Assembly: GCA_046045995.1 (NCBI GenBank)
Contig: JBJOKR010000093.1
Span: 1-17,895 of the forward strand
DNA from: Indioceanicola sp046045995
Lineage (GTDB): Bacteria > Pseudomonadota > Alphaproteobacteria > Azospirillales > Azospirillaceae
Direction: 5' to 3'
Length of the DNA: 17,895 nt
A program made the translations under genes and the position numbers. The notes beneath the pieces are model-generated. The model had not been told where the DNA came from. It did no database searches and worked only from the letters and a program-made list of their open reading frames with translations. Of the stretch, positions 13,146-17,895 are shown piece by piece. Numbering within the stretch: position 1 is the stretch's first letter; each line of letters begins with the position of its first letter.

Positions 13146-15632
13146 TCACTCCGCCGCTTCTGCCGTGGTCACCTCCAGCGGGGGGACGTTCCAGATCTCC
13201 TCCGCATATTCCATGATGGTGCGGTCGGAGGAGAACCAGCCCGTATTGGCGGTGTTCAGGATGGCCCGGCGGGTCCATTCGTCCTTGTCGCGGTAAAGTT
13301 CCACGGCATTGGCGTGGGTGTTGCAGTAATCCTCGAAATCCGCGGTCACCAGGAAGAAGTCGGAATTGTAGAGATTGTCCACCAGGGGCCGGAACCGCGC
13401 CGGATCATCGGGGGAGAAGGTGCCCGACCCGATCATGTCCAGCGCCCGCTTCAGGCGCGGGTTGGCGGCGATCACGTCCCGTGGGCGGAAATCACCCGTG
13501 CGGCGCAGGTCCGCCACCTCCTCCGCCGTCAGGCCGAAGATGAAGATGTTCTCGGCCCCCACATGCTCCCGGATCTCCACATTCGCGCCGTCCAGGGTGC
13601 CGATCGTGAGCGCGCCGTTCAGCGCCAGCTTCATGTTGCCGGTTCCCGACGCCTCCAGCCCGGCGGTGGAGATCTGCTCGGACAGGTCGGCGGCAGGCAT
13701 CACCACCTCCGCCTGGCTGACATTGTAATTGGGCAGATAGACCAGCTTCAGCTTGCCGCGGATGACCGGATCGCCGTTGATCACCGTGGCGATGTCATTG
13801 GCGAGTTTGATGATCAGCTTGGCCATGTGGTAGCCGGGGGCGGCCTTGCCGGCGAAGATCTTGGTCACGGGCACGAAATCCACGGTCGGATTGTCCCGGA
13901 TCTCATTGTACAGCGCCACGGTCTGCAACAGGTTCAGAAGCTGGCGCTTGTATTCGTGGATGCGTTTCACCTGCACATCGAACAGGCTGTCCACATTCAC
14001 GTCCACCTGCACATGCCGGGCGATGTAGGCGGCCAGCCGCTTCTTGTTCTGGCGCTTGGCGCGGCGGAATTCCTCCCGGAACACCTCATCATCCACGCGC
14101 GACGCCAGGGCCTTCAGCTGGCCCAGATCGGCGATCCAGCCGTTGCCGATGCGCGACGAGATCAGCTTGGCCAAAGGCGGGTTCGCCTGGTGCAGCCAGC
14201 GCCGCGGCGTGATGCCGTTGGTCTTGTTGGTGATGCGGTCGGGGAAGATGCGGTGGAAATCAGCGAAGACCGTCTTCTTCATCAGATCGGTGTGCAGGGC
14301 CGACACGCCGTTGACCTTGTGGCTGCCCAGGAAGGCCAGGTTGCCCATGCGCACCCGACGGTCGCCGTGTTCATCGATCAGGGACAGGCGCTGGATTGTG
14401 GGCAGATCGGCCGACCGCTTGATCGAGTTCAGGAACTGGGCATTGATCTCATAAATGATCTGCATGTGCCGCGGCAGCACCCGCTCCACCAGGCGGACCG
14501 GCCAGGCCTCCAGCGCTTCGGGCAAGAGGGTGTGGTTGGTGTAGCCGAAAGTGCGGCGGGTGATGTCCCAAGCCTTTTCCCAATCCAGCCCGTGCTGATC
14601 GATCAGCAGGCGCATCAACTCGGCGATGCCGATGGCGGGATGGGTGTCGTTCAGCTGGATCGCCGCCTTCTCCGGCAGCTGGTCGAAGCTCTTGTGGTGC
14701 TGCATGTAGCGGCGCAGCACATCCTGGATGGAGGCGGAGGTGAAGAAGTATTCCTGCTTGAAGCGCAGCTCCTTGCCCACCTCCGTCGCGTCATTGGGGT
14801 AGAGGACGCGGGACAGGTTTTCGGACAGGACCTTCTGCTCCACCGCCTTCATGTAGTCACCTTCGTTGAAGTGACCGAAGTTGAAGTCGGCAGCCGCCTT
14901 CGCGGACCAGAGGCGCAGGGTGTTGATGGTTTGCCCGCCATAACCGACCACCGGCGTGTCCACCGCCATGGCGAAGACCTTGTCGGCATCGACCCAGCGC
15001 TGGTAGCTGCGGCCCGAGGCATCGCGCACCGTTTCCACCCGGCCGTAGAACTGCACCGGATACAGCACCTCCGGCCGTGGGAATTCCCACGGGTTGCCGA
15101 AGCGCAGCCAATTGTCCGGGAATTCGACCTGCCAGCCATGTTCGAAGCGCTGTTCAAACAGGCCGTATTCATAGCGGATGCCATAGCCGTAGCCGGGCAG
15201 GTTCCGGGTCGCCATGCTGTCCAGGAAGCAGGCGGCCAAACGGCCCAGGCCGCCATTGCCCAGGGCCGGATCCGGCTCGGTATCGACCACATCCTCCAGC
15301 CGCACGCCCAACTGGTCGAACGCCTCCCGGCAGGCATCGACCAGCCCAAGATTGGCAAGGTTATTGGACAGCAGCCGCCCGATCAGGAATTCCATCGACA
15401 GGTAATAGACACGCTTGGAATCCTGGGCGTAGACGCTGCGCGTTGTATCCATCCAGCGGTCGACCACCCGGTCCCGCACCGCCAGCGCCGCCGTATTGAA
15501 CCAGTCCCGCCGTGTGGCGGCCACCCTGTCCTTGCCGACCGAATAGACCAGCCATTCCAGGAAACTGCGCTTCAGCGCATCCACGTCCAGGGCCTTGCGG
15601 CCGATCTCACGCGACTTCGGGCGTACGTCCAT
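13146..15632 (-). CDS. glgP: Glycogen/starch/alpha-glucan phosphorylase
   Basis: An 828-residue protein, normal length for the family, which releases glucose-1-phosphate from alpha-1,4-glucans using pyridoxal phosphate. Signature segments are YYLSMEFLIGRLLSNNL near residue 77, GNGGLGRLAACFLDSMAT, GIRYEYGLFEQ, IQLNDTHPAIGI and NKTNGITPRRWL, and the PLP site EASGTGNMKLALNGAL with Lys668. All are intact, so the enzyme should be active. ATG 15632 fits family N-termini (KRSFLEWLVYSVGKD just after); there is no strong ribosome site. The usual glg neighbours (glgB, glgC, glgA, glgX) are not in the window, so it stands alone here. A strong hairpin follows the stop. An 800-codon open frame on the opposite strand is a codon-usage shadow. 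Confidence 0.97.
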   Translation of the reverse strand: MDVRPKSREIGRKALDVDALKRSFLEWLVYSVGKDRVAATRRDWFNTAALAVRDRVVDRWMDTTRSVYAQDSKRVYYLSMEFLIGRLLSNNLANLGLVDACREAFDQLGVRLEDVVDTEPDPALGNGGLGRLAACFLDSMATRNLPGYGYGIRYEYGLFEQRFEHGWQVEFPDNWLRFGNPWEFPRPEVLYPVQFYGRVETVRDASGRSYQRWVDADKVFAMAVDTPVVGYGGQTINTLRLWSAKAAADFNFGHFNEGDYMKAVEQKVLSENLSRVLYPNDATEVGKELRFKQEYFFTSASIQDVLRRYMQHHKSFDQLPEKAAIQLNDTHPAIGIAELMRLLIDQHGLDWEKAWDITRRTFGYTNHTLLPEALEAWPVRLVERVLPRHMQIIYEINAQFLNSIKRSADLPTIQRLSLIDEHGDRRVRMGNLAFLGSHKVNGVSALHTDLMKKTVFADFHRIFPDRITNKTNGITPRRWLHQANPPLAKLISSRIGNGWIADLGQLKALASRVDDEVFREEFRRAKRQNKKRLAAYIARHVQVDVNVDSLFDVQVKRIHEYKRQLLNLLQTVALYNEIRDNPTVDFVPVTKIFAGKAAPGYHMAKLIIKLANDIATVINGDPVIRGKLKLVYLPNYNVSQAEVVMPAADLSEQISTAGLEASGTGNMKLALNGALTIGTLDGANVEIREHVGAENIFIFGLTAEEVADLRRTGDFRPRDVIAANPRLKRALDMIGSGTFSPDDPARFRPLVDNLYNSDFFLVTADFEDYCNTHANAVELYRDKDEWTRRAILNTANTGWFSSDRTIMEYAEEIWNVPPLEVTTAEAAE

Positions 15633-16011
15633 GGCTGGCGATCATCTCTGCTTCGGTCTTGCGGTGGTCGGTCGCGGGCGATCCGGTCCTGCACCAGTGA
15701 CCATTGTTGCTGTTAAGGATTGTTTGACGGCGGACCGGCGGAGGACCAACCCTTTACTCATTCCGCACCGCCTGCCCCCGTTTGGCAACTGGTTTTCGCG
15801 TGTAACGGGCAGCCGGCCACTACATGTCGGGACTTTGCAACCCCTGGCACCGCGACCCCGGCCCATCCCTTCGCCCTGCGCGATCCGCAGCGCCTGCGAC
15901 AGTGGCTGCAACCCCGCCCGGTATGCCGGCGCCCAGATCGCCCGCCCCGATCGAACGGCGGACGAATCCCCGTTTTCCCAGGCACTTGCGCCCCGTTGTT
16001 AAGGGACGCGG

Positions 16012-16037
16012 GGAACATGCTTCCCAAGTCCGCGTTT
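16012..16037 (+). promoter_or_regulatory. EcfG-type (general stress response) promoter
   Basis: GGAAC (16012-16016), 17 bp, then GTT (16034-16036) preceded by C, exactly the alphaproteobacterial EcfG/RpoE2/SigT consensus GGAAC-N16/17-cGTT. It faces the sigma factor gene, 470 bp downstream. The match and orientation are seen in the sequence; use by an EcfG sigma factor is inferred. My by-eye search found no other matching pair upstream of genes in the window. Confidence 0.55.
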
Positions 16038-16133
16038 CCCTGTCGCAAACCGGGCAACACCGCCATTGCCGTAGCGCCGACGGGAAGCCCGGAATCACCA
16101 ATGCGTCGTTTCCAGTGACCGGGAGGCCACAGG

Positions 16134-16214
16134 ATGAGAAGCGCACCGCGGATCCCACCTTTCCACCACCGCCCGACAGCGTGTCGGGGCTCTGCCTTTC
16201 TCCACCCCTCATGA
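16134..16214 (+). CDS. Possible 26-residue small protein or leader peptide
   Basis: ATG at 16134 follows GGGAGG (16121-16126) with 7-nt spacing, a good ribosome site, and the frame encodes 26 residues starting MRSAPRIPPFHHRP and containing one Cys. It lies about 100 bp downstream of the EcfG-type promoter and its 3' half overlaps the foldable element at 16161-16233, so translation would open that structure. There is no family match by eye, and a chance frame is quite possible. Confidence 0.2.
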   Translation: MRSAPRIPPFHHRPTACRGSAFLHPS

Positions 16215-16233
16215 AGGCGGAGAGCGTTGGTGG
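16161..16233. repeat. Foldable three-way-junction element (structured RNA or interspersed palindromic repeat)
   Basis: The outer stem is CCACCACCG (16161-16169) with CGTTGGTGG (16225-16233), one mismatch. Inside it are hairpin 1, CCGACA-gcg-TGTCGG (16171-16185, perfect), and hairpin 2, GCTCTGCCTT (16187-16196) with AAGGC-gg-AGAGC (16214-16225, a 2-nt bulge). The stems nest without gaps of more than one or two bases, forming a three-armed fold in about 73 nt. It could be part of a stress-induced RNA or a genome-wide repeat. Confidence 0.45.
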
Positions 16234-16507
16234 GGGCAGGTGCCGCGCCCATGGCGCCGGATACCTGCCGATCCATCGACCACGTTCACCGACCTGCCCC
16301 CCAATCCGCCGCCGGATCACACCTGATGTGTCCGGTGCAAGGGGCAGTGCTGCCTGATGGAACCGGGCCCGACGCCGCCGGCAGACGGCCGGGGCCGGTC
16401 GACCCAAGTCCCACCCCCGAAGTCCCACCCGCGAACCAACACCAGTCCGCATTTCCGAGCGCATCCCAGTCCGCACCAGGACGTCCCGAACGAAACGGAG
16501 CCCGACC

Positions 16508-16981
16508 ATGGCCTATTCCTTTGCCGACGAGCTGGTCACCTGCATGCCCGCCCTGCACCGCTATGCCTGCAAACTGACCCGCGATGCGGCCCAGGCGGAG
16601 GACCTCACCCAGGATTGCGTTGCACGCGCCCTGTCCCGCTCCCACCGGTTCGAGCCGGGGACCAACATGCAGGCCTGGCTGACGACGATGTTGAAGAACC
16701 TGCATTTCAACAACCTTCAGCGCGACAAGCACATGACGAAGGTCGAACTGTGGGACCACGCTGCATCCTGCGACGCCACACAGATGTCCCGGCTGGTCTG
16801 CCGTGACGTGGACCGGGCCTTCAAGACCCTGACCCCCAGCCAGCGCAAGGTGGTGCGCCTGGTTGCCATCGAGGGCCGCCCCTATCAGGAAGCGGCGGAG
16901 ACGCTGAACGTCTCCATCGGCACCATCCGGTCCCGCCTGTGCCGGGCGCGGGAGCGGCTGAACAGCATCATGGACAGCTAA
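16508..16981 (+). CDS. ECF-type sigma-70 family RNA polymerase sigma factor (EcfG-like)
   Basis: A 157-residue protein containing only sigma regions 2 and 4, the ECF layout. Region 2 spans about 14-76 (LHRYACKLTRDAAQAEDLTQ, FEPGTNMQAWLTTMLKNLHF). Region 4 spans about 103-153 (LTPSQRKVVRLVAIEGRPYQ, then EAAETLNVSIGTIRSRLCRA), including the helix-turn-helix that reads the -35 element. The FEPGTN-AWL segment is like EcfG-related sigma factors, which drive the general stress response in alphaproteobacteria. GGAG 7 nt before ATG 16508 is the ribosome site. EcfG genes usually sit beside nepR and phyR; neither is seen within the window, so this may be a secondary EcfG paralogue or another ECF group. 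An EcfG-type promoter upstream suggests autoregulation or cascade control. Confidence 0.9.
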   Translation: MAYSFADELVTCMPALHRYACKLTRDAAQAEDLTQDCVARALSRSHRFEPGTNMQAWLTTMLKNLHFNNLQRDKHMTKVELWDHAASCDATQMSRLVCRDVDRAFKTLTPSQRKVVRLVAIEGRPYQEAAETLNVSIGTIRSRLCRARERLNSIMDS

Positions 16982-17032
16982 GTCCGGCCTGGCTCGGCCC
17001 AGTCCAATCCACCGACGGGGGGCCGGCGGGGG

Positions 17033-17895
17033 TCAACTCCCCACCGGCTCCCCGCCATTGGGATGCAGCACCTGGCCGGTCATGTAGCTGGCATCCTCCG
17101 ACGCCAGGAAGACGAAGCAGGGGGCGACCTCCGACGGTTGCCCCACCCGGCCCAGGGGCTGGCCCTTGCCGAATTCCGCCACCCTTTCGGCATCAAAGCT
17201 GGCCGGGATCAACGGGGTCCAGATCGGCCCCGGGGCGACACCGTTCACCCGGACCCCCTTTTCCGCCAATTGCGCCGCCATGGAGCGGATAAAGGCCAGG
17301 ATGGCCCCCTTGGTGGAGGCGTAATCCACCAGGGTCGGTTGGCCGCGATAGGCGGTGATGGATGTGGTGCAGATGATCGATGCCCCCGCCTTCATGTGGG
17401 GCAGCGCAGCCTTGGTCAGATAGATCTGGGCGAAGATGTTGGAGCGGAAGGTGCGTTCAACCTGCTCCGCAGGGATTTCCGCCAGATCCTCGCACACATG
17501 TTGTTCGGCGGCGTTGTTCACCAGGATGTCCACCCGGCCGAAGGTATCCACCACCCGGGTGACGCATTCCCGGCATCGCTCCTCATAGCCAAGGTCGCCG
17601 CGGAAGGCGATGCAGCGCCGCCCCTCCGCCTCGACCAGACGGCGGGTCTCCTCCGCATCCTCATCCTCGTTCAGATAGGCGATGGCCACATCCGCCCCTT
17701 CCCGGGCGAAGTGGACGGCCACGGCCCGGCCGATGCCGCTGTCGCCGCCGGTGATCAGGGCGACCCGGCCTACCAGGCGTTCACTGCCCAGGTAGCCTTC
17801 ACGGATGTACTGTGGCCTCGGATTCATCTCATGCTCGTTCCCGGGCTGAACGCCCTGGCTCTGGCCCGGGACGGTCTCGGGCTTGCTGGGATCGG
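17033..17895 (-). CDS. SDR family oxidoreductase, general-stress type (5' end outside window)
   Basis: A classical short-chain dehydrogenase. From the internal ATG at 17827 (M1), the NAD(P)-binding motif is TGGDSGIGRA (26-35), followed by NNAAE, the catalytic serine in TTSI, and Tyr169-x-x-x-Lys173 (YASTK). PLGRVGQPSEVAPCFVFLAS and SYMTGQVLHPNGG are typical of the C-terminus. The frame stays open past 17827 to the window edge and reads PGNEHEMNPRPQ, matching the longer N-terminal extension of this subfamily (Bacillus GsiB/YhdF-like general stress dehydrogenases), so the true start is outside. The substrate is unknown. It converges on the sigma factor gene with 51 bp between stops; homologues are often in general stress regulons, which fits the neighbour. 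Confidence 0.93.
   Translation of the reverse strand, partial: DPSKPETVPGQSQGVQPGNEHEMNPRPQYIREGYLGSERLVGRVALITGGDSGIGRAVAVHFAREGADVAIAYLNEDEDAEETRRLVEAEGRRCIAFRGDLGYEERCRECVTRVVDTFGRVDILVNNAAEQHVCEDLAEIPAEQVERTFRSNIFAQIYLTKAALPHMKAGASIICTTSITAYRGQPTLVDYASTKGAILAFIRSMAAQLAEKGVRVNGVAPGPIWTPLIPASFDAERVAEFGKGQPLGRVGQPSEVAPCFVFLASEDASYMTGQVLHPNGGEPVGS

Larger units (their letters stand above)
15633..16507. other. 875-bp gene-free region between divergent glgP and sigma factor genes
   Basis: Open frames exist on both strands but none resembles a known family, and their compositions look like random GC-rich translation. Contents I can support are an EcfG-type promoter (16012-16037), a 26-codon frame with a good ribosome site (16134-16214), a foldable three-way junction (16161-16233), an interrupted inverted repeat CCGG-atc-ACAC/GTGT-CCGG (16312-16335), a GGCAG-TG-CTGCC repeat (16343-16354), and a doubled 14-bp run aagtcccaccc(c/g)cg at about 16406-16433. 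No NepR-like anti-sigma gene was found. Such a long gap is unusual in this otherwise dense window. Confidence 0.6.

Noticed and set aside
13314..15716. 800-codon open frame on the + strand opposite glgP
   Set aside because: Its translation shows no family features and it is fully antisense to an intact glycogen phosphorylase. Long antisense frames arise in GC-rich genes with strong third-position bias.
15723..15760. TTGACG as -35 of a + strand promoter upstream of the gene-free region
   Set aside because: No acceptable -10 hexamer at 16-18 bp spacing.
16359..16390. Second GGAAC closer to the sigma gene as EcfG promoter
   Set aside because: No GTT occurs 16-18 bp downstream, so the bipartite consensus is not met.
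15758..16509. Two long minus-strand frames in the gene-free region (172 and 229 codons)
   Set aside because: Arg/Gly/Pro-rich random-looking translations, no ribosome sites or families. The palindromic element inside them argues for non-coding sequence.

Overview
The window is a high-GC stretch of bacterial chromosome. The protein families (a CP-ATP-grasp/alpha-E/DUF2126 cluster, DUF3018 MazE-type antitoxin, EcfG-like sigma factor) and a GGAAC-N17-cGTT promoter suggest an alphaproteobacterium, probably of the Rhodospirillales/Azospirillaceae kind. That placement is inference from families and base composition, not from a marker gene. No tRNA, rRNA, CRISPR array, insertion sequence or prophage gene is visible.

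Left part (1-5745, + strand): three tightly packed, overlapping genes. They are the C-terminal part of a DUF2126 putative amidoligase/transglutaminase-like protein (cut by the window edge), a circularly permuted ATP-grasp fused to an alpha-E domain, and a bacterial-type transglutaminase. Together they form a predicted ATP-dependent peptide or amide ligation and cleavage system whose product is unknown. The operon ends at a long inverted repeat whose arms contain both its own stop codon and the stop codon of the facing gene.

Centre (5795-10434, - strand): a gamma-glutamylcyclotransferase-like protein; a small coiled-coil protein built partly from 21-bp tandem repeats; peptide chain release factor 3 (prfC); a MazE/MazF-type toxin-antitoxin pair whose toxin gene carries an in-frame TAG; and a DEAD-box RNA helicase. 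The transcription order is helicase, then mazE-mazF(pseudo)-prfC, then the coiled-coil gene and the cyclotransferase.

Right part (10435-17895): a secreted metal-dependent amidohydrolase (+), a Uma2-family putative nuclease (-), glycogen phosphorylase (-), an 875-bp gene-free region, an ECF sigma factor (+), and a short-chain dehydrogenase (-) whose start lies outside the window. Short tandem repeats lie on both sides of the Uma2 gene. The gene-free region holds a well-formed EcfG-type general-stress promoter and, downstream of it, a sequence that can fold as a three-way junction.

Main points for follow-up: the amidoligase/ATP-grasp/transglutaminase operon, the amber-interrupted mazF directly upstream of the RF3 gene, and the stress-promoter plus structured-element region upstream of the sigma factor.
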